A stretch of DNA of 64,000 nucleotides, taken from contig NZ_JALBYQ010000004.1 in assembly GCF_022678625.1 (NCBI RefSeq), positions 124,001-188,000 on the forward strand. Reading direction: 5' to 3'. Below, one piece after another: positions 30,085 through 38,494 of the stretch. Made by a program: the position numbers and the translations under genes. Under the pieces are notes generated by a model that saw only the letters and a program-made list of their open reading frames with translations, was not told where the DNA came from and searched no databases. Each line of letters starts with the position of its first letter. Position 1 is the stretch's first letter. The stretch comes from Aliiroseovarius subalbicans. Lineage in GTDB: Bacteria > Pseudomonadota > Alphaproteobacteria > Rhodobacterales > Rhodobacteraceae.

Positions 30085-30591
30085 ATGCCTTGCCCCCTTT
30101 GCGCTGCCGATCTGCCCCTGTCCAACTTCGCCGTAGAAGGCGGGCCCGAGGGCGCCTCGGTCGCCATTTGTGACACCTGTTCCGGCCAGATCGACGGCGC
30201 CTTGGACCCCGATCACTGGCGCGGTCTGGCCTCAGCCATGTGGGACGAGGACGCAGGCATACAAGTATTGGCAATACGTGTTTTGAAACGGTTGGACACG
30301 GGCTGGGCGCGTGACCTTCTGGATCAAGCCTATCTGGATGACGACACCCAGGCCTGGGTTGACAATGTCACGGCTGAAACCGCGCATCGCGACGCCAACG
30401 GCGCGCCGTTGTCTGCGGGCGACACGGTGGTGTTGATCAAGGACCTGCCGGTGAAGGGCGCGGGCTTTACTGCCAAGCGCGGCACGGCGGTGCGCGGCAT
30501 ATCTCTTGTCGCTGACAACCCGGCCCACATCGAAGGGCGCGTTGAGGGGCAACGCATTGTTATCGTGACGGAATTCGTGAAGAAGAAGTAG
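30085..30591 (+). CDS. PhnA/YjdM-family zinc-ribbon protein
   Basis: A 168-residue protein. The N-terminal zinc ribbon has CPLC near residue 3 and CDTC near residue 29. The C-terminal PhnA domain (about 95-168) reads DANGAPLSAGDTVVLIKDL, then VKGAGFTAKRGTAVRGI, ending VTEFVKKK, much like E. coli YjdM (PhnA). The historic link to phosphonate use is weak, and the real function is unclear. The central region (about 45-90) is longer than in E. coli. Start ATG 30085 has ACGGAG ahead. It is divergent from the broken antitoxin gene, with twin AT-rich repeats between. Confidence 0.85.
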   Translation: MPCPLCAADLPLSNFAVEGGPEGASVAICDTCSGQIDGALDPDHWRGLASAMWDEDAGIQVLAIRVLKRLDTGWARDLLDQAYLDDDTQAWVDNVTAETAHRDANGAPLSAGDTVVLIKDLPVKGAGFTAKRGTAVRGISLVADNPAHIEGRVEGQRIVIVTEFVKKK

Positions 30592-30673
30592 ACATACAGC
30601 CGCGCCACAAGGTCGCGTGGCCGGGGCAGGGCCCTGTGTGATACCCCCCGCGCATAGGTTTTCGGAGGCGGAC

Positions 30674-30856
30674 ATGATCCGGCTAGCACTTTTGTTTCAG
30701 GGCATCATCGGCTCAACCATCGCCAGCGTTTTCGTGGTCGGCGCGCTTGTGGCGGGCGTCACCGGGTTGTGGCCGCTTCTGGGCCTCGCCGCGCTGGGGC
30801 TTGCGCTGGGTTTCCCCGTCGCGCTGATCATCGCCAAGCGTATGATGGACGACTGA
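30674..30856 (+). CDS. Small two-helix membrane protein, paralogue 1
   Basis: A 60-residue protein with two hydrophobic segments (about 4-28 and 33-52): MIRLALLFQGIIGSTIASVF, then a short turn and a second helix ending IAKRMMDD. It begins after GGAGGCGG at ATG 30674. The next gene encodes a protein of the same size and plan (MxRLALLxxxxIGxxxA; ALGxPxxxxxAK), so this is a tandem duplication. Such short Rhodobacterales proteins have, as I recall, sometimes been labelled CTP synthetase. Nothing here supports that label. Confidence 0.75.
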   Translation: MIRLALLFQGIIGSTIASVFVVGALVAGVTGLWPLLGLAALGLALGFPVALIIAKRMMDD

Positions 30857-30931
30857 TCCAGATCAAAGACGTATTAGAGATAGGCCTTATAACCCCTCAT
30901 CGAAACCGCGCTTTTCTATGAGGAGGGACAC

Positions 30932-31111
30932 ATGTTCCGTTTGGCTTTGCTTCTCTACGCCGTGATCGGCACATCACTGGCCGGCATCATCATGGTCGCC
31001 GCCCTGACCATGGGCTATGACACCACGATGCCCGTGATCTACTCCGCAGCAATCGGCTTCGCCCTCGGCCTGCCGATTTCCTGGTACGTCGCGAAACAAC
31101 TCAGCGCCTGA
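30932..31111 (+). CDS. Small two-helix membrane protein, paralogue 2
   Basis: A 59-residue protein (MFRLALLLYAVIGTSLAGII, then a turn with GYDTTMP, then SAAIGFALGLPISWYVAKQL) with a strong ribosome binding site, GAGGAGGG, before ATG 30932. Two transmembrane helices with both ends probably cytoplasmic. It shares the pattern RLALL, IG, ALG-P and AK with the upstream paralogue. Function unknown. It lies 75 bases after its twin and 56 bases before tRNA-Arg. Confidence 0.75.
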   Translation: MFRLALLLYAVIGTSLAGIIMVAALTMGYDTTMPVIYSAAIGFALGLPISWYVAKQLSA

Positions 31112-31167
31112 TTTTGCAAACCACCTGTTGCAAGGGGTCGCGTCCCGGGGGTATCCCTGCGGACAGC

Positions 31168-31244
31168 GACCCCTTAGCTCAACTGGATAGAGCAGCTGAC
31201 TTCTAATCAGCAGGTTGAGGGTTCGAGTCCTTCAGGGGTCGCCA
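31168..31244 (+). tRNA. tRNA-Arg (anticodon TCT)
   Basis: A 77-base cloverleaf. The acceptor stem GACCCCT pairs with AGGGGTC, the D arm is TAGCTC-AACTGGATA-GAGC, and the anticodon stem CTGA/TCAG has loop CTTCTAA giving TCT. The T arm contains GGTTCGAGTCC, the discriminator is G, and CCA is encoded. Its 3' 45 bases serve as the attachment site of the downstream element and are repeated at 38781-38825. Confidence 0.97.
31200..31244 (+). repeat. attL core: tRNA-Arg 3' half
   Basis: 45 bases from the anticodon loop to the CCA end, identical to 38781-38825. Identity ends at the CCA, and the bases before the repeat differ (GA-C versus GAGC). This is the classic footprint of tyrosine-recombinase integration into a tRNA gene that leaves the gene intact. 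Confidence 0.9.
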
Positions 31245-31430
31245 ATTTAATAATAAATATCAAATACTTAATTGCTATGCACTTTCCTGTCCGGTAGGCT
31301 CGGTTTCCATGAGGAAGCAATAAGGAAGCACTCGGACGCATGAATTTATGTTGTAACGGAACAACAGATTCTGTTTGAAGGATCGACCTGCCCCGTGCAT
31401 CGTGCGGTTGAAAATCAAGTTAGAAGGCCG

Positions 31431-34400
31431 ATGCAGTCCATTTCAGAATTCATTGAGCGTTGGGAAAATTCGGGCGGCAGCGAGCGGGCCAATTACCAAC
31501 TTTTTCTTTCCGAGCTGACCGAGGTTCTGGGGCTGGAGAAGCCTCTTCCCGCAACCGACACCGGGCAAAACGATCATTACCGGTTTGAGCGTCCCGTCAC
31601 CTCTGCGGCCATTGGCGAGAACTCCACCAAGTTCATCGACCTCTACCGCCGAGGCAGCTTCGTTCTTGAAACTAAGCAAGGATCGCAAGCCAAGGTTGCC
31701 AACCCTGACCGGCTGACCCTGCCCGACATGCCCCAGGTCAAACGTGTGGGCCATGGGGTTAGGGGCACCCGGTCCTATGACCGCGCGATGGTCAAAGCCA
31801 AGGGCCAGGCTGACAACTACGCGCGCAGCGTCGCTAAGGAAGACGGCTGGCCACCGTTCATTATCGTCTGCGACGTGGGTTTCATGTTCGAGGTTTACGC
31901 GGACTTTTCGGGCCAGGGCCACGGCTACACCCAATACCCCGACGGCACCTCCTTCCGCATCGAATTGCGCGACCTGGAACGCAAGGAAATCCAGGAGTTG
32001 TTCCATGCGATCTGGAATGACCCGCTTTCCCTGGACAGTTCCAAGATCGCCGCCGCCGTCACCCGCGAAATCGCGGACCAGCTTGCCCAACTTGGCAGAT
32101 CATTTGAGGCACAGGGTCACGATGCGGAAAAGGTTGCGTCCTTCCTGATGCGTTGCCTGTTTTCCATGTTCGCGGAGGATGTGGAACTGATCCCCCGCGA
32201 CAGCTTTACCGACCTTCTGGTCGATATGTCCAAAGACCCCGGACACGCCCACCACATGCTGCAAGCTCTGTGGGAAACGATGGACAAGGGCGGCTTCTCG
32301 ACTGTCCTGAAAACCGACCTGCTCAAGTTCAACGGTGGCCTCTTTGCCGAGGCCGAGGCATTGCCGCTGGACAGTCAGCAGATCGCTCTCTTAATCGGGG
32401 CCGCGCGCAAGGATTGGCGCAAGGTTGAACCGGCGATCTTCGGCACCCTTCTGGAACGTGCGCTGGACGAGCGCCAGCGCCACAAGCTGGGGGCGCATTA
32501 CACGCCGCGCGCCTATGTGGAACGACTGGTGATGCCCACCGTCATTGAACCGCTGCGATCCGACTGGGAAGATGTGCAGGCCACCGTTGAACTGCTCCTG
32601 TCACAGGGCAAAGAGGAGGACGCGCGCAAGACCGTCCACGCGTTCCACCGCAACCTGTGCGAGGTGCGCGTGCTGGACCCCGCCTGCGGGTCTGGCAACT
32701 TCCTCTACGTCGCGCTGGAACTGATGAAACGGCTGGAAGGCGAGGTCACCGCCCTGCTGGAACAGCTGGGGGAAACCCAAGCCGCCCTTGGCCTTGCGGG
32801 CCATACCGTGGACCCGCACCAGTTTCTGGGGATCGAGCTGAACCCCTGGGCCGCCAAGGTGGCCGAACTGGTGCTGTGGATCGGGTATCTGCAATGGCAC
32901 TTCCGCACCTATGGCAAGGCGACGCCCGCCGAGCCGGTGCTTAAAGACTTCCACAATATCGAACATCGCGACGCCGTGCTGGATTGGGACGACCATCAAC
33001 CACGTCTGGATGATCAGGGCAACCCGGTCACCCGGTGGGATGGGGTCACTACCATACGCCACCCCGTGACGAGGGAAGAGGTGCCCGACCCTGACGCCCA
33101 GACGCAGGTCTTTGACTATACCAAACCCCGCGCGACCAAATGGCCAGAGGCCGATTTCATCGTGGGCAACCCGCCCTTCATTGGGGCCTCACGCCTACGC
33201 GACAATCTAGGCGATGGTTATGTCGAGGCGCTGTGGAAAGCCTATCCCAAGATGCCGCAAAGCGCCGATCTGGTCATGTTCTGGTGGGAAAAGGCGGCGC
33301 TGGCCGCGCGGGCCTACAACGCCAAGACGGGCAAAGGCACCCGCCGCTTTGGCCTGATCACCACGAACTCCCTGCGCCAGACCTTTAACCGCCGCGTGCT
33401 GGAGCCGCATCTGAACGACCCGAAAAAGCCGCTCTCCCTGCTCTTTGCCATCCCGGATCACCCTTGGGTCGATACGCTCTATGGCGCTGCCGTGCGGATC
33501 GCGATGACCGTGGGCGCGGCGGGCAATCGCGCAGGGCGGCTGCTTAACTTGGCAACCGAGAGCAAAGAAAAAAGCGAGGCTGACGGAAAACCGGTGACGT
33601 TTGATCATCAGGTGGGAAAGGTCCTAGCCAATCTGCAAATCGGAGCGGACGTGATCGGATGTAAGCCGCTGATGTCAAACAAGGGCTTAGCCCATATGGG
33701 CATGAAGCTTCATGGTGCCGGTTTCATAGTAACCGAAGAGGAGGCAATAGAGCTTGCCGATGGCGACGAACAAGTTTTTGGCACGTTGATCCGTCCATAT
33801 ATGAATGGCCGTGACCTCGCGCAGTCCTCTCGCGGCTTGTTTTCGATAGATTTGTATCCACTTTCCGAGGAAGAAGTTCGAACGCGACATCCAAAGATTT
33901 ATCAACATGTCAAAGACAACGTTAAGCCGGAGCGTGACCAGAACCGCGAACCTTGGAGAAAGAAGCATTGGTGGTGGTACGGACGAACGCACGAGGACCT
34001 AAGAGCGGCAGCAAAAGACATTGAAAACGTTATCGCGACAACGCGTACTGCAAAACATCGCCTCTTTTCTTTGCTGCCATCAACACTGATTGCTGAAAGC
34101 AAAATCGTAGTGATCTCTTTGGATGACTGGTGGCAGCAGGCTGTCCTAAGTAGCCGCATACACGAGGTCTTCGCGCTCGCAGCAGGCGGTTGGCTCGGCT
34201 TCGGGAACGATCCGACCTACAACCATTCAGATTGCTTCAATAAGTTCCCCTTCCCTGATCTCACCAACAACCTGCGCACCCGTCTCCGAACGTTGGGCGA
34301 AGACCTCAATGTCCATCGCAAGCGCCAGCAGGCCGCCCACCCCAAGCTGACCCTGACACAGATGTACAACGTGCTGGAAAAGCTCCGCGCCGGAGAGACC

Positions 34401-34889
34401 ATCGAGGGCAAGGACCGCGAGATTTACGACCAGGGCCTGATCGGCATCCTCAAGGACCTGCACGATCAGATCGATGCCGCCGTGGCCGAGGCTTATGGCT
34501 GGCCAGTGGACCTGAGCGATGAAGACATCCTCTTCCGCCTCGTGGCCCTCAACAAGGAGCGCGCCGAGGAAGAGGCGCGCGGCCATATCCGCTGGCTCCG
34601 CCCCGACTACCAGAACCCCACCGGCACCCAGACCGCCAAGGGCGAAACCAAGGGCATGGACCTTGGCCCGGTCGAAAAGGTCAAGAAACTCGCCTGGCCA
34701 AAGTCCACCCCGGATCAGGTCGCCGCCGTCCGCGACGCCCTGTCCGACATGGGCACGGCCACCCCCGAACAGCTCGCCCGCCATTTCATGCGCGGACGGG
34801 TGGCCTGGGTGCAGCCTATCCTGGACAGCATGGATGTTCTGGGCCTCGCCTCGCAGGGCGGGGACGGCACCTATCACATGACGCGCTAG
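31431..34889 (+). CDS. Single-chain MmeI-like (type IIL) restriction-modification enzyme
   Basis: A predicted 1152-residue protein joining nuclease, methyltransferase and target recognition. An N-terminal nuclease motif D-x9-E-x-K ([13 protein letters not shown]) falls at D70, E80 and K82 from ATG 31431, the same spacing and, as I recall, the same numbers as MmeI. A helical linker follows. The amino-methyltransferase has motif [14 protein letters not shown] near residue 415 and motif IV NPPF near 580. Then come a target-recognition region (about 740-980) and a helical C-terminus with a winged-helix-like end ([16 protein letters not shown]). It is longer than MmeI (about 920). A GTG at 31395 would add 12 residues, but AGAAGG precedes ATG 31431. 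The middle part 33550-34250 is AT-richer than the rest, as expected for a swapped recognition domain. A BREX PglX is less likely because no other BREX genes are present. Confidence 0.82.
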   Translation: MQSISEFIERWENSGGSERANYQLFLSELTEVLGLEKPLPATDTGQNDHYRFERPVTSAAIGENSTKFIDLYRRGSFVLETKQGSQAKVANPDRLTLPDMPQVKRVGHGVRGTRSYDRAMVKAKGQADNYARSVAKEDGWPPFIIVCDVGFMFEVYADFSGQGHGYTQYPDGTSFRIELRDLERKEIQELFHAIWNDPLSLDSSKIAAAVTREIADQLAQLGRSFEAQGHDAEKVASFLMRCLFSMFAEDVELIPRDSFTDLLVDMSKDPGHAHHMLQALWETMDKGGFSTVLKTDLLKFNGGLFAEAEALPLDSQQIALLIGAARKDWRKVEPAIFGTLLERALDERQRHKLGAHYTPRAYVERLVMPTVIEPLRSDWEDVQATVELLLSQGKEEDARKTVHAFHRNLCEVRVLDPACGSGNFLYVALELMKRLEGEVTALLEQLGETQAALGLAGHTVDPHQFLGIELNPWAAKVAELVLWIGYLQWHFRTYGKATPAEPVLKDFHNIEHRDAVLDWDDHQPRLDDQGNPVTRWDGVTTIRHPVTREEVPDPDAQTQVFDYTKPRATKWPEADFIVGNPPFIGASRLRDNLGDGYVEALWKAYPKMPQSADLVMFWWEKAALAARAYNAKTGKGTRRFGLITTNSLRQTFNRRVLEPHLNDPKKPLSLLFAIPDHPWVDTLYGAAVRIAMTVGAAGNRAGRLLNLATESKEKSEADGKPVTFDHQVGKVLANLQIGADVIGCKPLMSNKGLAHMGMKLHGAGFIVTEEEAIELADGDEQVFGTLIRPYMNGRDLAQSSRGLFSIDLYPLSEEEVRTRHPKIYQHVKDNVKPERDQNREPWRKKHWWWYGRTHEDLRAAAKDIENVIATTRTAKHRLFSLLPSTLIAESKIVVISLDDWWQQAVLSSRIHEVFALAAGGWLGFGNDPTYNHSDCFNKFPFPDLTNNLRTRLRTLGEDLNVHRKRQQAAHPKLTLTQMYNVLEKLRAGETIEGKDREIYDQGLIGILKDLHDQIDAAVAEAYGWPVDLSDEDILFRLVALNKERAEEEARGHIRWLRPDYQNPTGTQTAKGETKGMDLGPVEKVKKLAWPKSTPDQVAAVRDALSDMGTATPEQLARHFMRGRVAWVQPILDSMDVLGLASQGGDGTYHMTR

Positions 34890-34901
34890 TCGGGGAAGCG
34901 G

Positions 34902-35231
34902 TCAGTCGCAATAGGTCTTGCGAATGCCAACAATTGCCTGTCCGGGCACCTCGCTGGTGTCTATCATCCCGCCTTGTGCTTCCCACCGGGAGTATTTCGG
35001 CTCGTCGCAGTCCAGGTAGAGAACGCCGAAAAAGTCGCCGATCTTTCCGTCCCCTCTGAGATACACCTCATGCTGGTTGTCGGAAATCCTGCCCAAGTAG
35101 ACCGTTGACCAGCTTTGCGTGTAGGGATGGTCCAGGATTTTTTCGTAGACAAGCACAGGCTGGTCGGCATGGGCGGCCGATCCGACCAAAGTGCTCAAGA
35201 TTGCTGCTGAAAATGTTCGGGTGAATCGCAT
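34902..35231 (-). CDS. Small secreted protein of the element
   Basis: A 109-residue protein with a signal peptide (MRFTRTFSAAILSTLVGSAA, cut after AHA) and two cysteines in the mature part (YLDCDEPKYS and KTYCD), probably one disulfide. No recognised domain. The ribosome binding site AAGGAGGG is strong, and a 9-bp perfect inverted repeat (35250-35258/35265-35273) lies just upstream, so it may have its own regulated promoter. An exported protein on such a small element could affect entry of related elements or the cell surface, but there is no direct evidence. Confidence 0.75.
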   Translation of the reverse strand: MRFTRTFSAAILSTLVGSAAHADQPVLVYEKILDHPYTQSWSTVYLGRISDNQHEVYLRGDGKIGDFFGVLYLDCDEPKYSRWEAQGGMIDTSEVPGQAIVGIRKTYCD

Positions 35232-35249
35232 TGAATGTTCCCTCCTTGT

Positions 35250-35273
35250 GTATTTTAGACCTCACTAAAATAC
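35250..35273. promoter_or_regulatory. AT-rich palindrome upstream of the small secreted protein gene
   Basis: GTATTTTAG (35250-35258) and CTAAAATAC (35265-35273) form a perfect 9-bp inverted repeat with a 6-base centre, 19 bases before the start codon at 35231. Position and symmetry suit an operator for a dimeric repressor. It could also act as the terminator of the Rep gene, which ends at 35314. Confidence 0.45.
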
Positions 35274-35313
35274 CGGGGCAAGTTCTGGTCAACCAGCCTC
35301 CCCGGCGCACGGA

Positions 35314-36465
35314 TCAGGCAATGAAGCGATACCTGCCCTTTGCGTCATCCAGCTTGTTCGAAGCGCGCTCAGGATCGGTTCTGACGGCTTCCGAAAGCCT
35401 CTCCCCTACCTGGACCATATAGTCAGCCAATTCGGCCTCTTCAGTGCCCTCCAGGGCTGCAAGCGTGGTTGCGTTGCCGATGACCTGGGCCCGGATCATC
35501 TTGATGTGTTCTTCACGGTGAACATGCTTAATCGCATTGGCGTCAACATAGCTGCGCATTTCCACTAGGTCGTCATCGGAGACCACCGCAGCCAGGTCCC
35601 ATATCGGATGATTAGCCCATCGCGCCCGGTTGGTGTCAGTCGCGTCTGGTACGCAGTAACGTACCTTCTGGAATGCCTCAGCCACCACATCGCCGAAAAG
35701 GGCGTCCAACTGCTCCCACGTCCTGATCTGCCAGCGGTCTTTCAAAAGGTCTTTCCCCGCGCGCACCTCAATCCGCCAGACGCGGCTCTGGGAGGCGTCA
35801 GAGGCGTTCAAAGGCGGCAATCCGTCCCGTTCGAGGTTGGTGTTCCAGATATCCCACCAGATGGGCTTGAGCCGGTCTATGACCTCCTGGCGCTTGTCAT
35901 AGACGATGACCTGGCGTCCAGGCATTTTCCCAACTGTGACCGAGGTGAAACGACCGGACTTCCCGTTGCTCCCGACATCTTCCGGCGCGGCCCGGTGATC
36001 GGCCCGGTTGGTGTGGCTGTGAATGACAAACTGTTCCGGGTTCAGTTTGAATTCCGGCGCCAACACATCGACACAGAAATCCACCCGGGCAATGCTCACC
36101 TGGTGCGCGGCGAATTTGACGCCCAGCCTACCCAGGGTGCTGTCGATGTGGGCACGAACATGGCCAAGCCCCTGCGTTGCCAGCACGGTTGAGCCGATGA
36201 TGACACGGATACCCCAGGAATCACGCGCGTTGGGTTTCTTGAAAGCCCAGCGAAAGCCCAACGGTCCGCCGGTCAGGATGAAGCGGTATCCACCCCCGCC
36301 GTGGGGTTGCAGATCAAATACGGCTCCACCGTAGGTTATGGGGCGGGGTGCACGGGCGTCTTCGGCCTGCTCCTTCTCCGCTTCAAGGAAGGCAAAGAGT
36401 TTGTGCGAGATATTTGCCTGGATGGAGAGGGTGAGGTGGTCAAAGCCTTGGTGAACGATCTTCAT
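35314..36465 (-). CDS. Rep_trans-type replication initiation protein
   Basis: A 383-residue protein resembling the replication initiation factor family (Rep_trans) of rolling-circle plasmids, filamentous phages and some integrative elements: FDHLTLSIQANIS at the start, the beta-strand ARVDFCVDVL near residue 123, QVIVYDKRQEV near 185 (Tyr/Asp/Lys/Arg cluster suited to nicking), and WRIEVRAGKDLLKDRWQIRT near 230. Start ATG 36465 (MKIVHQGFDHL) has AGGAAAC ahead. The frame is open 54 bases further but without family sense. It probably nicks the origin; the structured region 36466-36646 directly upstream is the best candidate. A MobT-like relaxase is an alternative. Confidence 0.75.
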   Translation of the reverse strand: MKIVHQGFDHLTLSIQANISHKLFAFLEAEKEQAEDARAPRPITYGGAVFDLQPHGGGGYRFILTGGPLGFRWAFKKPNARDSWGIRVIIGSTVLATQGLGHVRAHIDSTLGRLGVKFAAHQVSIARVDFCVDVLAPEFKLNPEQFVIHSHTNRADHRAAPEDVGSNGKSGRFTSVTVGKMPGRQVIVYDKRQEVIDRLKPIWWDIWNTNLERDGLPPLNASDASQSRVWRIEVRAGKDLLKDRWQIRTWEQLDALFGDVVAEAFQKVRYCVPDATDTNRARWANHPIWDLAAVVSDDDLVEMRSYVDANAIKHVHREEHIKMIRAQVIGNATTLAALEGTEEAELADYMVQVGERLSEAVRTDPERASNKLDDAKGRYRFIA

Positions 36466-36646
36466 TGTGTGCTGTTTCCTGTGTCGGGCGGTATTTCCAG
36501 AGGGGGGTGCTACTACCACCCCCCTCTGGCGGCGACCGCCGTGTTTGGGGATAAGTTTTGGGATTGGGCGGGCGCTGTCGCGCCCTTCAATGGTGCCTCC
36601 GGCGGGGCAGCATTTGTTTTGGGGCCGGGCGGGACGCCCGGCGGCG
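36466..36646. other. Strongly structured region, candidate rolling-circle origin
   Basis: This 181-base gap holds several hairpins: a 13-bp perfect stem (36497-36509 with 36517-36529) with loop CTACTAC, an 8-bp stem GCCGGGCG/CGCCCGGC (36624-36642) and a shorter GGGCG/CGCCC near 36567-36585. It lies between the small accessory gene and the Rep gene. Rolling-circle origins typically place the nick site in a hairpin next to rep. The main hairpin lacks a T-run, so it is not a good terminator. Confidence 0.5.
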
Positions 36647-36871
36647 TCACGATGCTTCCATCGTCAGCTTGCGCGAAATCCAATTCTCTGCGCGTTCAGC
36701 GCATTTGGAGACATTCAGCAGGTCATTGTGGGAAAACGAACTGGTGTTGCGCCAGTCGCCATCCTGGGTCTTGTAAGAGCGCGAGATATCGACGGAATAG
36801 AAACCGTCGTTTTCCCAGATCGTCGCGGTGATCAGACCTATTTTGAATTTGAAGGCTGGTTGCTGTGACAT
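36647..36871 (-). CDS. Small accessory protein linked to Rep
   Basis: A 74-residue protein from ATG 36871 (MSQQPAFKFKIGLITATIWE) with AAAGGACA ahead. The pattern KIGxITATIWEN, YSVDISRSYK, WRNTSSFSHNDLLNV, AERAENWI is one I recall beside HTH and Rep genes in proteobacterial mobile elements, but it has no established function. The beta-rich, aromatic sequence and lysines would suit single-stranded-DNA binding, which would be useful in rolling-circle replication; this is inferred. It ends 182 bases before the Rep start, across the structured region. Confidence 0.7.
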   Translation of the reverse strand: MSQQPAFKFKIGLITATIWENDGFYSVDISRSYKTQDGDWRNTSSFSHNDLLNVSKCAERAENWISRKLTMEAS

Positions 36872-36904
36872 GTCTTTGTCCTTTGGTTCGAGTTGGCGGC
36901 ATAC

Positions 36905-36938
36905 AAAAAAGGGCGTGGAGTGGTGAGACCCCACGCCC
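36905..36938 (-). terminator. Terminator between the HTH gene and the Rep cluster
   Basis: On the minus strand an 8-bp stem GGGCGTGG/CCACGCCC (36931-36938 with 36911-36918) is followed by TTTTTT (36910-36905). It stands after the HTH gene and before the small accessory gene. It would therefore stop or attenuate transcription entering the Rep genes. Confidence 0.75.
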
Positions 36939-36999
36939 TCAAGAGCCATCCGGCCCCAAAATCCCGCTCAGCGCTGCCAACTCCGAGCGGGCAAAACTT

Positions 37000-37236
37000 T
37001 TAGATGTTCGGTGCTTGCGATGTGTTCGCGACCCGGCGCTGTTCAATCCATTCCATCACGTCGCCATAGGCGTATCGGACAGAACGGGCAGAAATTTTGA
37101 TGAACTTCGGACCACCGCCGCGATAGCGCCAGTTCTGCAAAGCGCGCACCGAATAGCACAGCAGGTCTGCGGCTTCGTTTTCATCCATCAGGCGGTTTGG
37201 GTCTTCGACGGGAAGAGGTAATTGGGTCTGTTGCAT
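37000..37236 (-). CDS. Excisionase/AlpA-like helix-turn-helix protein
   Basis: A 78-residue DNA-binding protein of the MerR-like excisionase type: LMDENEAADLLCYSVRALQNW forms the helix-turn-helix (about residues 15-36), followed by the wing RYRGGGPKFIKISARSVRYA and DVMEWIEQRRV. Such proteins direct excision or switch on the element's genes. ATG 37236 follows an AT-rich promoter region (37250-37400). A terminator closes the gene on the Rep side. Confidence 0.85.
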   Translation of the reverse strand: MQQTQLPLPVEDPNRLMDENEAADLLCYSVRALQNWRYRGGGPKFIKISARSVRYAYGDVMEWIEQRRVANTSQAPNI

Positions 37237-37403
37237 CTGATTTGTTCCATCTGTTGGGCTTTGGCGTCGTGCCGATGGAACAAAAGGTAGATTGGCGCAA
37301 AGGCCCGAAATAGACTCCGAAATTCTTTTTAATTGTCAGGTAATTAAAAAAGTAGATATCCCTTATTTAACAGGATTTTAGCTATGCGCCATTTGGGGCG
37401 AGG

Positions 37404-37432
37404 TTAATTAAGGGGACCGCCCCCTCAATTAA
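37404..37432. terminator. Bidirectional terminator-like hairpin
   Basis: TTAATTAAGGGG (37404-37415) pairs 11 of 12 with CCCCTCAATTAA (37421-37432) around a 5-base loop. It overlaps the stop codon of the 279-residue gene (37425) and shows the AT-flanked form of a terminator usable in both directions. Confidence 0.6.
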
Positions 37433-38264
37433 TTCGCGATTTCTTTCTCTTGCGCCCAGGTGTTTTTCGCGACGGCGAAGCGACAATTCTCCAAACCCTG
37501 TCAAATTCCTCTCCGGAATAGTTGTTGTGTTCAGAGAACTCAGCAGCGGCCCGTAACTTGAACTCACTCTTGGAAATTTCTTCGTGCGGGTCTTTTTCGA
37601 ATTGCTCACGTAAATAGCGTTCCAATTGAGCGGTGATGGTCATCTCACCTGACTTCAACGCACCTGGCCCAAACCGCGTAATCCAACCATCAAAGCTTTG
37701 CATCGGGACAAGCGCTGGACCAATGCCCATGGCTCCGAACTGTTCTGGTGCCCGAACCGTCGATAGATAGAAATCGACGTGAAACTGTGCCTCCGCTGCC
37801 CACCGGTCCCATTCAATCGGAACCCCGTCCCCGAGCATCAATTGCAGGTCACCTTCTTTGAAAGCGTTCTTCAATTCACTTTCAACGGCGCACCTTCGGT
37901 CAAACCGTTCGGGGAGTTCGTGTGTGCAGTTGGTCAGGTCCGGCAGATCGTGATATTCTTTACGCAGCTTCCGTTGCTTGCTTTTTAGGGCACCGTACTC
38001 TTCGCCCCGACGATCCCGCTCCGCCAATGTGAGGTCTGCGGTGTTTTCTGAATCAAGCTCCCGCAAACGATCGTCCAGCTTTACCAAAAAGGCCTCGATT
38101 TCCGTTTTACGCTTTTCAACAGGGCGCAGGTCATTCCAGGGTTCTCCTGTTCTGACTTCGTGACCCGACCACTCATCCCCGAACATGGCCTCTCCGGTCC
38201 GGTCGAATACCTGCAAAAGGAAGTAGTAGGGGGAAATGTGATATGACCGCACGTTAGGTTCCAA
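37425..38264 (-). CDS. Unrecognised 279-residue protein of the element
   Basis: I recognise no family. It is soluble, with a charged coiled-coil-like part at about residues 45-105 (KRKTEIEAFLVKLDDRLREL, then KSKQRKLRKEYHDL) and two cysteines (NCTHEL, RRCAVE). Aromatic motifs follow, HVDFYLSTVRAPEQFG and MQSFDGWITRFG, and a basic end PSRKTPGRKRKKSRIN suggests DNA or RNA binding. The frame starts at 38264; an ATG is present there but no clear ribosome binding site. It sits between the HTH gene and the broken integrase and is notably AT-rich. It could be a replication, regulation or defence protein of the element. Confidence 0.65.
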   Translation of the reverse strand: MEPNVRSYHISPYYFLLQVFDRTGEAMFGDEWSGHEVRTGEPWNDLRPVEKRKTEIEAFLVKLDDRLRELDSENTADLTLAERDRRGEEYGALKSKQRKLRKEYHDLPDLTNCTHELPERFDRRCAVESELKNAFKEGDLQLMLGDGVPIEWDRWAAEAQFHVDFYLSTVRAPEQFGAMGIGPALVPMQSFDGWITRFGPGALKSGEMTITAQLERYLREQFEKDPHEEISKSEFKLRAAAEFSEHNNYSGEEFDRVWRIVASPSRKTPGRKRKKSRIN

Positions 38265-38398
38265 TGTCTGAGCTTGCCTGTATCGTCGTGATATTGCCCT
38301 GAGAAGACAGGTGCAATGTCATGAGCCAGGTCATCGCGATAGGTGGCCGGGAAAGAATGGAAACCACTTGAAAGGTTTCAGCCATTACGTCCCCCAAC

Positions 38399-38494
38399 TC
38401 CTTCGTAGGAATCGTATCGTAGGGAACGTTCGTACCCTACGAAGGAATGTAGCTATTAGTTAAGGCGTTCGCGCCGCGCCTATTTAGCTAATAG
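38399..38494. repeat. Inverted repeats at the break point of the integrase gene
   Basis: TCCTTCGTAGG (38399-38409) and CCTACGAAGGA (38436-38446) form an 11-bp perfect inverted repeat that also contains an inner 8-bp pair TCGTAGGG/CCCTACGA (38417-38424 with 38435-38442). A second, imperfect hairpin uses CTATTAG (38453-38459) and CTAATAG (38488-38494). These replace the expected rest of the integrase. They may be an origin, a recombination scar or a miniature element end. Confidence 0.5.

Noticed and set aside
30674-31111. CTP synthetase label for the two small membrane proteins
   Set aside because: CTP synthase is about 540 residues with glutaminase and synthetase domains; these are 60-residue two-helix proteins.
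31431-34889. BREX or DISARM system
   Set aside because: Only the single methyltransferase-type protein is present; no PglZ, BrxC, Lon-like or helicase partner genes lie in the element.
36497-36529. Ordinary Rho-independent terminator
   Set aside because: The stem is perfect but there is no T-run on either strand, so an origin or other structural role is preferred.
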